The position numbers and the translations under genes were made by a program. A stretch of 64,000 nt of DNA from Neocallimastix lanati (nom. inval.) (taxonomy: Eukaryota > Neocallimastigomycota > Neocallimastigomycetes > Neocallimastigales > Neocallimastigaceae), in assembly GCA_016946835.1 (NCBI GenBank), contig JACVTC010000098.1:369501-433500 (forward strand). Direction: 5' to 3'. Positions 8,970 through 21,697 of this stretch are shown here, piece after piece. The notes under the pieces are model-generated. The model made no database searches and had not been told where the DNA came from. It saw only the letters and a program-made list of their open reading frames with translations. How positions within the stretch are numbered: the stretch's first letter is position 1; each line of letters starts with the position of its first letter.

Positions 8970-11945
8970 TATTCTATCTTCTGCAAAATTATTGTGAATA
9001 ATTAAAATTAAATTTATAAGTATTTTTATTAAATATTTTATAAGAAATAATTTAATAAAAATATTTATATAATCTTTTCTTGTCTTGTTGAGAGATGAAA
9101 TTTTAAAACACATAATTTATTTTTAGACAGTTGCAGTAAATTTAATTTTATTATTATATAAAAAATAATATAATATAACTGTTTAGTTCTTTTTTATTAT
9201 TCATGATAATATTATTGTGAATGATAAAATTAAATTTATAAGTATTTTTATTAAATAATTCATTAGAAATAATTTATTAAAAATATTTATATAATCTTTT
9301 TTTGTCTTGTTGAAAGACAATTACAGCAATTAATATTAATATGAAATTTTAAAGAATAGGATTTATTTTTAGACAGTTGCAGCAAATTTAATTTTATTAT
9401 TAAATAAAAAATAATATAATATAATATAACTGTCTAGTTCTTTTTTATTATTCACAATAATTTCTACAGCTATTGAAATAGTTACTTCTAACTATGATAT
9501 TGAATATTAAAATTTATTTTGTTTTACTATTCTATCTTCTGTAAAATTATTGTGAATAATTAAAATTAAATTTATAAGTATTTTTATTAAATATTTTATA
9601 AGAAATAATTTAATAAAAATATTTATATAATCTTTTCTTGTCTTGTTGAGAGACAATTACAGCAATTAATATTAATATGAAATTTTAAAACACATAATTT
9701 ATTTTTAGACAGTTGCAGTAAATTTAATTTTATTATTATATAAAAAATAATATAATATAATATAACTGTTTAGTTCTTTTTTATTATTCATGATAATATT
9801 ATTGTGAATAATAAAATTAAATTTATAAGTATTTTTATTAAATATTTTTTACGAAAAAATTTAATAAAAATATTTATATAATCTTTTCTTGTCTTGTTGA
9901 AAGACAATTACAGCAATTAATATTAATATGAAATTTTAAAACACATAATTTATTTTTAGACAGTTGCATCAAATTTAATTTTATTATTATATAAAAAATA
10001 ATATAATATAATATAACTGTCTAGTTCTTTTTTATTATTCACAATAATTTCTACAGCTATTGAAATAGTTACTTCTAACTATGATATTGAATATTAAAAT
10101 TTATTTTGTTTTACTATTCTATCTTCTGCAAAATTATTGTGAATAATTAAAATTAAATTTATAAATATTTTTATTAAATATTTCATAAGAAATAATTTAA
10201 TAAAAATATTTATATAATTTTTTTTTGTCTTGTGGAAAGACAATTACAGCAATAACTATTAATATTAAATTTTAAAGAATAGGATTTATTTTTAGATAGT
10301 TACAGCAAATTTAATTATTTTTATTAAATATAAATAAAAAATAACTGTCTAGTTTTTTTTTTTTTTTATTATTCATGATAATATTATTTTGAATAATAAA
10401 ATTAAATTTATAAGTATTTTTATTAAATATTTTGTAAGAAACAATTTAATAAAAATATTTATTTAATCTTTTTTTGTCTTGTTGAAGGACAATTACAGCA
10501 ATTAATATTTATTTTAAATTTTAAAGAATAGGATTTATTTTTAGACAGTTGCATCAAATTTAATTTTATTATTATATAAAAAATAATATAATATAATATA
10601 ACTGTCTAGTTCTTTTTTATTATTCACAATAATTTCTACAGCTATTGAAATAGTTACTTCTAACTATGATATTGAATATTAAAATTTATTTTGTTTTACT
10701 ATTCTATCTTCTGTAAAATTATTGTGAATAATTAAAATTAAATTTATAAGTATTTTTATTAAATATTTTATAAGAAATAATTTAATAAAAATATTTATAT
10801 AATCTTTTCTTGTCTTGTTGAGAGACAATTACAGCAATTAATATTAATATGAAATTTTAAAACACATAATTTATTTTTAGACAGTTGCAGTAAATTTAAT
10901 TTTATTATTATATAAAAAATAATATAATATAATATAACTGTTTAGTTCTTTTTTATTATTCATGATAATATTATTGTGAATAATAAAATTAAATTTATAA
11001 GTATTTTTATTAAATATTTTGTAAGAAACAATTTAATAAAAATATTTATTTAATCTTTTTTTGTCTTGTTGAAGGACAATTACAGCAATTAATATTTATT
11101 TTAAATTTTAAAGAATAGGATTTATTTTTAGACAGTTGCTGCAAATTTAATTTTATTATTGAATAAAAAATAATATAACTGTTTAGTTTTTTATTATTCA
11201 TAATAATTTCTACAGCTATTGAAATAGTTACTTCTAACTATGATATTGAATATTAAATTTTATTTTATTTTACTATTCTATCTTCTGCGAAGTTATTGTG
11301 AATGATAAAATTAAATTTATAAGTATTTTTATTAAATATTTCAAAAAAAAATTTAATAAAAATATTTATATAATTTTTTTTTTGTCTTGTTGAAAGAAAA
11401 TTACAGCAAGTACTATTTATATGAAATTTTAAAGAATAGGATTTATTTTTAGATAGTTACAGCAAATTTAATTATTTTTATTAAATATAAATATAAATAA
11501 CTGTCTAGTTTTTTTTTTATTATTCATGATAAAAATTATTGTGAATGATAAAATTAAATTTATAAGTATTTTTTATTAAATATTTCATAAGAAATGAATT
11601 AGTAAAAATATTTATATATTTTTTTTTCGTCTTATTGAAAGACAATTTAATCAATTATTGTAATAATATGAAATTTTAAAAGCACAGGATTTATTTTTAG
11701 ATAGTAGTTACAATTTTTTTTATTATTAAATAAAAATTAATATAATATACCTGTCTAGTTTTTTATTATTCATGATAATTTCTAGAGCTATGGCAATAGT
11801 TACTTCTAACCATGATATTTGAATATTAAAATTTTATTTTATTTTACTATTCTACCTTTTGTAAAATTATTGTTAATGATAAAAAATTAAATTTATAAGT
11901 ATTTTTATAAAATATTTCATAAGAAATAATATAATAAAATCAATT
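8967..11945 (+). repeat. Satellite array, right part
   Basis: This continues the array of 2330-4011 after the LINE. Unit markers lie near 9085 (with a small deletion), 9317, 9651, 9903, 10241, 10489, 10826, 11086, 11394 and 11642, again mostly alternating long (~335 bp) and short (~250 bp). Units decay toward the right edge: by 11640 the marker is GAAAGACAATTTAATC, and similarity is lost after about 11945. No ORF is supported. The first 13 bases are the second copy of the LINE-B target-site duplication. Confidence 0.85.
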
Positions 11946-12398
11946 ACAAATGAAATATTTTAATAATAATATAAATATAATTAAAAATATAATTTAAAAT
12001 ATTAAAATAATAAGAAGTGATGCTAATGAATTAAACCAAAAGAAAAAAATAATACCATAAAAAAATAGAAAATAAAATAAAAAAAATGAAGCAAAATAAT
12101 AAAAATCATAAATGAAATTTAAAATTAAAATAAAATAAAATTAAAATTCATGAAAAAATAAAAGTACAAGAAAAAAATGGAAAAGAAACAAGAGAAAATC
12201 TTAAATAAAAAAAAAGTTTAAAGATTGAAAAAAAAATAAAATAAATAAAATATAGTAAATAAAATCGGATTCTAATCTACTTCTCTTTAATTTTAGACAA
12301 ATTGTAAAAGATTGATACACAAATACAAAATTATGGATTGCCATTTCTTAGCCCTAGATCTAATAAAAAATGAATATATGAAATAAACCAAAATAAAT

Positions 12399-12496
<98 letters not shown>

Positions 12497-12507
12497 TATT
12501 ATTATTA

Positions 12508-12593
<86 letters not shown>

Positions 12594-12759
12594 TCATATT
12601 TTACATCAAATTTTTATATATAAAGAAAATTAAGCAGAAATACAAAAAAAATATAAATAGATAAAAAAATTTTAAAAAAAAAATACTAATAAAAAATTAA
12701 TAAAAAGAATAAAAGTTTAAATTAATAAAAAAAAAAAAAAAAAAATTGAATGAAAAGTT
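11946..12759. other. AT-rich spacer with (TA)n and (ATT)n microsatellites
   Basis: A (TA)n tract (about 12405-12428) runs into a long (ATT)n tract (about 12429-12588). No gene is seen in the rest. Confidence 0.7.
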
Positions 12760-14470
12760 CATGTACTGATAACTGTTTTTTTTCAGCCCATCAAATTCAC
12801 CAAATAATAATTATAGGGGAGAAAAGAAAAATTATAATGATAAATCAAGAAATAAAAATAAAAGAACATCGTAAAGTAGGAATGGTAGAAAAAGAAACTT
12901 TAAAGCATATAACGTTAATTATGAAGAACAATACAATTCAGATTCAGGTTCAGATCCATAATCCGACTTCTGTTTCATTTAACAACTAATATTTTGAAAG
13001 GTAATTTTAATAACAATTCAACATCTGGAACATATAGGTAAATAAAGAAAAGGCAGAAATCCTAAAAGAAGAAAATGACGATAAGACAACAACAAAGAGT
13101 CATGGATCATTGATAGTGAACTAGGAATCAATTTCTCCAAAAATATAAAAATTCTATCAAATATTGAAGAAATTACTAATGATTACAAACCTAAATGGAC
13201 AATCCGATGGAATATTCAAAAAAACATGTACAAAAGAATATATAAAAATAATAATTTTTCAATTGGAGAAGTGTTTTATGCTTCAAACATATAAAATAAT
13301 TTAATTTTCATTTATTTCCAATGTAAAAAGGACTTTAAATTAGTAATGGAAATATATAACAATAAAGAAAGACTCCAAATACTTAAAAATAATAAACTAA
13401 TTACTACTATATATTCAAATGAGGAAAGCCTTTTTACTTTAAATACAAGCCAAATGAAAGATATAAATTATAATATAAATAATATTAATCTAATATTATA
13501 GCATGCTAGATTAGATCATTATTATAATCAACATCAATTTAATTAATCTAATTAAAATAATAAATTTGAAATGAAAGAAAATAAACAGAATAAAATTAAT
13601 CTTGAAGATAATATTATAGATGAATACATGTTAGATAATAATGAAAGCATATTAAATAATAATTCAGAAAACGAAAAAGTTAATAAAGGTAAAATTAATG
13701 AAGATAAAATCAATGAAGATAAAATTAATGAAGATAAAATTAATGAAGATAAAATTAATGAAGATAAAATTAATGAAGATAAAATTAATGAAGATAAAAT
13801 TAATGAAGATAAAATCAATGAAGATAAATTTAATGAAGATAAAATTAATTGAAGATAAAATTAATTGAAGATTAAGAGGAAATACTCAAAAATTCAAATA
13901 CCGAAGAAATTACAAAAAGATATAAAATGAAATCCATGCAAAAATTCTACATGATAATAATAAAAATAATAAGAATAATGGTATTACACAAAAAAAGATT
14001 TATTAAACAAAAAATGTGAAATAAAGTTTTATTAATAAAAATTTGAATAAAATTTTTTATTTTAAATTTAAGATTAAATTAAAAATTTCAAATCTTAATA
14101 ATTATAAAAATTTATCTAAATCAAACCTTAATAATTATAAACCAGAAACTCATAGAAAATAAAATTAAAAACAACCATTAAAATCTGGTTAATACTAAGG
14201 ATGAAAAGTTAAATTTAGAAAATAATAAAATATATGAAAATATTAAAATTAAAGATTATAATTATGAAAATGAATCTGAAGGCAATTTTAGTGATCTATA
14301 TTATATGAATCACAAAAAAAAAAAAAAAAAAAAAAGACTAAATATAATACCTTAAAAGTACAAAAGACTATTAAATCCATTAGAACCTAAAGAAAATTTT
14401 AAAAGCTGATTATATTGCAGATTTCGATGGTGATGAAATTAAAAGAAGATATATAACGGTAACCTAGAGA
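12760..14470 (+). pseudogene. Decayed Ty1/copia gag-pol relic
   Basis: Broken frames give recognisable pieces of a copia polyprotein in order. First is a protease-like SWIIDSELGINFSKNIKIL (about 13095-13155), where the expected D-S-G is D-S-E. Next is a GAG-pre-integrase-like stretch (about 13340-13530: ERLQILKNNKLITTIYSNEE and later HARLDH). Its closest match in this window is the copia element near 59.0-59.2 kb, which has DRLQIYKNNKLISTLHANDD and WHARLGH. Last is a short RNase-H-like YIADFDGDEIKRRY (about 14410-14455). Many stops and frameshifts separate them, and integrase and reverse transcriptase are not recognisable. It is an old, non-functional relic of the same lineage as the 54-59 kb element. 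Confidence 0.65.
13686..13850 (+). repeat. 15-bp minisatellite encoding (NEDKI)n
   Basis: About 11 tandem copies of AAAATTAATGAAGAT keep a frame open as repeated Asn-Glu-Asp-Lys-Ile. The array is nearly perfect although the surrounding copia relic is badly decayed, so it looks like a recent expansion. The resulting 93-codon ORF (13571-13852) is probably not a gene. Confidence 0.85.
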
Positions 14471-14980
14471 AACAATGTAAAAAATTATATATTTTTTAAA
14501 AATTAATTCTATCAATAGTTAAAAAATATTTATTTAATAAAAAAAAAATTATAATTAAATTTAATTACTTTAAAACTATATTTTTTTTTTATAAATTAAT
14601 TATATTTTTAATTAATTATTTGTTTAATTATTAATAATATTAATTCCTAGCTAATATAAATTTTAAAAAAATTTAATGTATTTAAAATTTCTATCAATAA
14701 TTTAAAAATATTATTTAATAATAAAAATATTATTTATTTATCTATTTTTTATACAATGTTTTATATATTAAATATTAATTTTTAAATTATATATATATTT
14801 TAATTAATAACTAGAATTAATTTCTTGCCTTAATAAATTATATATATTATTATTAGCATAGCATAGTAGACATATATGGATAAAACCCATTCCCTAGTGA
14901 AATATGAAATTTTTATTTGTAAAAAAATATATAATTTAAAATTAATTCTACTATTATAATTTATAACAAAAGTTGAAATG

Positions 14981-15014
<34 letters not shown>

Positions 15015-18000
15015 AAGAAAGAATTTTATAAATACAATATTAATATTATGGGAACAGTTTTTTTATCTCATCGAAATTTTTTTTTTTTTTTAAAAAAAAA
15101 AAGAAATAATAATAATTATTATAATTATAATACTGATAAAACATTAATTTTCTGTAATACTTAATTAATTTTATTCCTAATATATATATATTATTAGGAT
15201 AAATATAAAAACTATATTTGTAAAAAATTTAATAATTTTATCATAAATTATATCAAATTTTACAAATATAATATCAAAATCATAGGTACAGTTTAAAAAA
15301 AAAAAAAAAATATAAATAAAAATAAAAATAAAAAAAAAGAAATTAATTTTAATAACATATATAATTTAATCTATTAATCTATATATATATATATATTTAT
15401 TTATTTATCTATTTATCTATTTATTTATTTATTTATTATTTATTAATTTATTTATTATTTATTAATTTATTTATGAAAAATATTAAATATACTTGTCAAT
15501 TCTTTGATTATATACGATACTTATTTTATGTTAATTATTTTCAATATTTCTTTTCCTTTTTCTTTTATACTATAATCGGTTTGTATACCATTTAGACTTA
15601 TAGTATAGTATTATTAAGAGCTTTAAACATCTAAATCGATAAACCAATAAAAAAAAAAGATATTTTTTTTATCAATTCGAATAAATCTCTTTATCCAACA
15701 AAAGCTATCATCAATGATTGAGAAAAATCAGAAACCCTTCCAATCTCAAACCTCAAAATTATAGCTCTTTTTTTTTTTTTTTTCTTAATATATTAAAGAA
15801 AAAAAAGTGATATATAAAAACATATATATATTATTTTACTCCATTTTTTGTTTTCAATTTTTGAATTATATTTTATCAATATTAAAATTAAAGTAATAAC
15901 TAATAGAATAGAAAATAAAAATTAAATTGAAAAAATAATTTTATTTTTATATACTTAAATAATATATATAATAAAAATATTTAAGAAAAATAATTCTATA
16001 ATGGTATTATTATTAAAAAAAATTTTTTTTCATAAAAATTAATCATATATACATTATCAATTTAATATACGTACATCCGTAAATAAAGGTTTTTTTATAA
16101 TATTTATCTATAATTAAAATGTTATTATAAATGATTTTATTATTTCTAGCTATAATTTTTTCATAATATCTATATATAAATAAAAAATAAACTTTAAAAA
16201 ATCAAATTCAAGTATTTAAATTTGATTTTTTAAAGTTTATATATGTTTATTAATATTTGTGTTAATATTATAATTATATATCAATATATATATAAATTAA
16301 TTTGAAACAAAATATAGAAATAATAATAGAAATAATATTAAAAATATTAATATATATATATATATATAAAATTTGAAACGAAATATTGAAATAATGTAAT
16401 ACTTTTTAAGTACAAAAAATTTAAATAAATCCGAAAAATAATAATATTTATTGAATTATAAAAAAATTGTAATAATATTTCCGAACATTTAAATTAAATA
16501 ATATAAATATATAAAAGTATAAATAAGTATATATATAATTATGATTATGTTTCGTTATGATTAATTCTTAAATTTTATAATTACTCTTGAATAATAATTA
16601 ATTTATTATAAATATATTAATAAATAAATAAATAAAAATTATAATTATAATGATAATAAAAAATAATAATAATAATAAGACTATATTTGTACATATTTTT
16701 TTTTTTTTTTTTGCTAAATGATAATAAATTTATAAATTATATAATTATATATTATTTAAGATTAATGCTTTTAATGAATGTTTCTTTATAATAGTCAAAG
16801 CATTTATATGATTTTCATATATATGATAATTATATATAAATTTACAAAAGCTTATGTTTTTGTCTTTTTTTTTTTCTTTCAAACTATTAAATATATATCA
16901 TATACTTCTTTAAGGGATCCTTTTATCAATAACATGATATATAGTATATAATTAAAAAGATATATAATCAGGGATTGGAATTAGTAATACCATAATCAAC
17001 TAATATAAAGATTTATTAATATAAAAATATATATTATATATTATATAATATGTAAAATAAAATATAATAATATATTTATATAAATTAAATAGTTAATTTA
17101 GAATCATATATTAATTATTTTTTTAATTAATTAATAATAGAATTTTAATTAATAATTAATATTTATTATATAAGGAAAATAAATAATTTATAATATTTAT
17201 TATTAAAAAAAATGAATTACCAAAAAAAAAATCGGAATAAAAATCATTATTAATTAAATACATTAATAATAAACAAAAAAAAGAATAATAAAAAAAGATT
17301 ATAAATTATAAAACAATATTAAAAACAAATAAGCAATACAATTATAATTATTATATTATAATATTAAAATTTTTTATGAAATAAAAGTCATTTAATTTAT
17401 ATCTATTATATATTTAATGTTTAAATTATTAAATATTTAAAGTTTATTTATTAATTATTTTAAAAATCAATAGGGGTCAATGCATTTTAATATATATATA
17501 ATTTATATTTAATTTATATATTTATAATGTGTCTATTGTTTAATATATATTTTTATATTTAATATATATAGTTCAATATATATATTTTGATATTTAATAT
17601 ATATTATATTTTAATATTTAATATATATAGTTTAATATATATTTTAATATTTATATATACATAGATATTTTAATATTCATTTTAGTTATTTATATATTTT
17701 TTTATATTATTTATTAATTATTTATTTATCTTACATATTATTTATTTATTTATTATTTTTTATTTATATATATTAATGAAGTTAATAATATATTTATATA
17801 TTTATCTATAATTTATTTATTTATTTATTTATTTATTTATTATTTATTCATTTATTTATTTATTTATTTATTTTATTTATTATATATTTATTATTCTTAA
17901 ACTTAGGGTAATATGTATTATATACCAAAATATTATAAAATAGATAATATTTATTTAAAAATACATATATATAAACCATATATACTATTTATAAAAAAAT

Positions 18001-19492
18001 ATAATAAATTTTATTTCAAAAATATATATTATTTATAATAAAATTATATTGTAATTTATCTTCAATAAATATAATAAAAATTAAATAAAGACATTAAAAG
18101 TAACTCTAAAGATAATAAGGATATAAATATTTTTTTTTTTTTTAATTTTTTTTTTTTAATTATTTTTTTATATGAAATATTAATAGTTTTTCTATATACG
18201 TCTATTATTAATTAAAAAAAAAAAAATAGATATAAATTAAATATCATACTTTCACATTTTTTATTTATCATTTCATGATTATGAATAGATTAAATTAGCA
18301 TTCCATTTTATGGATAATTAAAGTTGTAATTAAAGATAATATTACAATTATTAATAAAATAAAACAGTATAGAATTAAAAAAAGTATTTATACATCCACT
18401 TTTTTGTATTACCTGGAGACACTTTGTGTAGTTATCCCAATTCCAATAACATAATTATCTTTGTACTTCAAAGTCAATCAGTCTTAAAAATTATTGGTTA
18501 TCATTCAATAAATATAAATAAATATGGTCATAATTAAATAAAATATGTTATAGTTATGTAGATCAATTAATTTATTATAATATATATATATAAAAAAAAA
18601 TTGAAAAAAAATTTTTTTTGTTTTAAAAAATAAAAAATAAATTTTTTATTTAAATATATATTAAATAATTAACATAAAAAATTTGTCATAATAAAGTCTT
18701 TTTCCTTGATCATTAATATTTTTTATAAAAAAAAATTTTTACAAAAATAAAACTAAAGTATAATAATATAAAGTTAAAAAAACTAATAAATATTAAAATA
18801 AATTATTTAATATTTAATGTATAGTTAAATCGATAGACTTCTGATCTTCTTTTAAGTATAAAAGAAAAGACTAATAAATATTTAAATAAATTATTTAATT
18901 TTTAATATATAGTTAAATAGACTTTTAACTTTCTTTTAAGTATAAAAAAAGAAGTGAAAAATAATCAGTTGATTTAATATTATAATGTATTTTATATTAT
19001 GTAATTCTTTAATATATTTTTATTCACTTCTTTATATTCATAATTTCCTAAATTCTAATAAATAATTGTTATTATTCATTATTGTTAACCTTGATTTTGA
19101 TTTATATTTTAAAATGAAATTTACTTCACATAAAATATTATTTTTTTTTCGGTTTGGTTTCTTTCATTTTAAACATAACTATAAATAGTTATACTTCAAA
19201 AAAAGGAAAAATAAGTAAATTATCTTTATTGTTTATTAAGATTTTATTTATTTTTCCTTTTTTTGAATTATTAATATAATGAATTTAAATATTAATATAT
19301 ATATATTATAATTATATAAATTTTATATATAATATTAAATTCATATACATATTTATTTATATATTAATTTTATTATTTAATATTCATTATATATTCTTAT
19401 TCATATTTATTATTACTATTATTTATTTATTTATATATATATATATTTATTTATTTATTTATTATTAAAAATGCAACCTTTTTATTATTATA

Positions 19493-19545
<53 letters not shown>

Positions 19546-20061
19546 CGATTTTGAAGTGATATTTACTTCACACATAATATTAAGCTTTTTTTATATATAC
19601 TTCATTTACTTCTATTTCAAACATAATTATAAATGGATATACTTGAAAACATAGTATTACTGTTTTCATTTATTATTTTATTATTTTTCTTTTCTATTTA
19701 TTATCATTATTATTATTAAAATAATATATATATATATATTAAGAATTTAATTATATATCTCTATATAATTAATTATTAAAAATAAACATAAAACCTATAT
19801 AAAAGCATATAACCTGTTATCTATTGTTCATTTTATTAATAATTTAACATAATAGATAATTTTTTTTATTATCAAATATATGATACATATTTAAAAAATA
19901 TATTTAAAATTTAAAAAATAAATTCTTATTTAAAATAACTGTATTATATATATATTAATATATAAAATTTTTTCAAATATACATTATAAAATAATGAAGT
20001 TTTACGATTTTAAAATTGAATAAATATTATTAAATATAATAATTTACAATTTTGGAAATAT

Positions 20062-20141
<80 letters not shown>

Positions 20142-21697
20142 TTTCAGTATTATAGTAAAAATTCAAAATTATTCCAATATATACATTATTAGAGCGATAA
20201 ATATATCAATACTAGTTTACTTTATATCATTAATATTAACTATATGTGTTAATTTAAATGGTATTAAATACCGGATTATTCATACCCCAATGCAAAACTT
20301 TGAATTATGAATGAATATAGTAAATGAAATAAATTTTATAATTGAATAATAAAAGTATTAATATTAATATTTTAATATTAAAATTAAATAATAGAAGTAT
20401 TAACAATAATAATAAACATCAAAAAAAAAAAAAAAAGTATATATATTCTGAAAAAAAAAATCAAATGAAAAACAATTAACTAAATAATATATAAATTAAA
20501 TAAATATTATTAAATTATATATTCGAAATTACTAAAAAAAATCATTTGATAAATTTTTTTTTATAATTTATATAGAACCAAATTTTGACATGATTTTTTT
20601 AAAAAAAAAAAATGAAAATATGGATAAATCTATCAATCATTTTTAAGTAAATAAATGAATAGAGCTGTCATAATTTTAAAATAAATAAAACATTCATAAA
20701 ATTTTAAAATGTTAAAGAATTATTTTAATATATCTAAATATATTTTAACATTAATTGATAGTTTTAAAATATGAATATTATTCTAATATATATCAATGAA
20801 TATTGTAAATCAATACTAAAACGTAAAACATTTTAATATAATTCTTAAATTTATTTGTTGAATTTATTTTAATATAAAGTTTTTTATTTATGTTACACTA
20901 ATTTAATTAATTTTTAAATAATATTTATTGGTTTAAAACTGAAAAAGAAGAATAATAATATAAATTATATCATTATAATTTTAACATTTAATACTATTTA
21001 ATTAAAATATTACCAATATCTTCATTATTTTAATTGATAAAGTTTCAATATTTATCCATAAGGTTTTTAAAGTTTAATTATGTCAAACTATTTAGATTAT
21101 TTTTTATATAAAAGTAATAGTTTTCCTAGAATTTCATATTTCTTTTAAAAAAAATTATTAATTTTTTATTTATTCTATTATATAGTTCTTCTAATAAAAA
21201 TTTTGAATAATAAATGTTGAATCATTTATTATTCGGAACTGATCATTAAAAATAAATAAAAAGTAATAATAATAAAGAAATAATAATAATAATTAAACAA
21301 TAGAAAAAAATAATAAATATTAATAAAAAATCATAAATCAATTTAAAATATTTATTATTCCTTTAAGAAATAAATTTTAAGAATAAAATAAAAATTAATA
21401 TAAAATTTGAAATCTCTATTTTAAATAATTAATATAATTAATATTATTAAAAAGTAAGTAACATTTTACATTGAATATTTAAATAACTTTATTTTTTATT
21501 TTTTTTATAATTATTTTAAAAGAAATTTAATGAATTTATAAATATATTAATTTTAATAATTTTTTTTTATAATTATTTTAAAAGAAATTTAATGAATTTA
21601 TAAATATATTAATTTTAATATTTTTTTTATATAATAAAAGTATTAAATATTTTGAAACATTAAAAAATAAAAAAAATCAGAATAAAAATAAAGTAAA
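14471..21697. other. 7.2-kb AT-rich gene desert
   Basis: No ORF, RNA gene or known element is recognised. It holds a poly(T) run of about 30 (14984-15013), ATTT/TTTA microsatellites (17815-17880 and 20063-20145) and (ATT)n (19494-19545). A roughly 95-bp imperfect tandem duplication lies at 18774-18955, and a roughly 60-bp one at about 21505-21625. A weak repeat links about 19090-19200 with 19545-19660 (TTTACTTCACA.. and AACATAA.TATAAAT). Confidence 0.6.

Noticed and set aside
2330-11945. Satellite as a series of solo LTRs or SINEs
   Set aside because: Units are head-to-tail with constant junctions and no target duplications or poly(A) tails.
12429-12588. ATT tract as a coding Ile/Asn repeat
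   Set aside because: No flanking coding frame; plain microsatellite.
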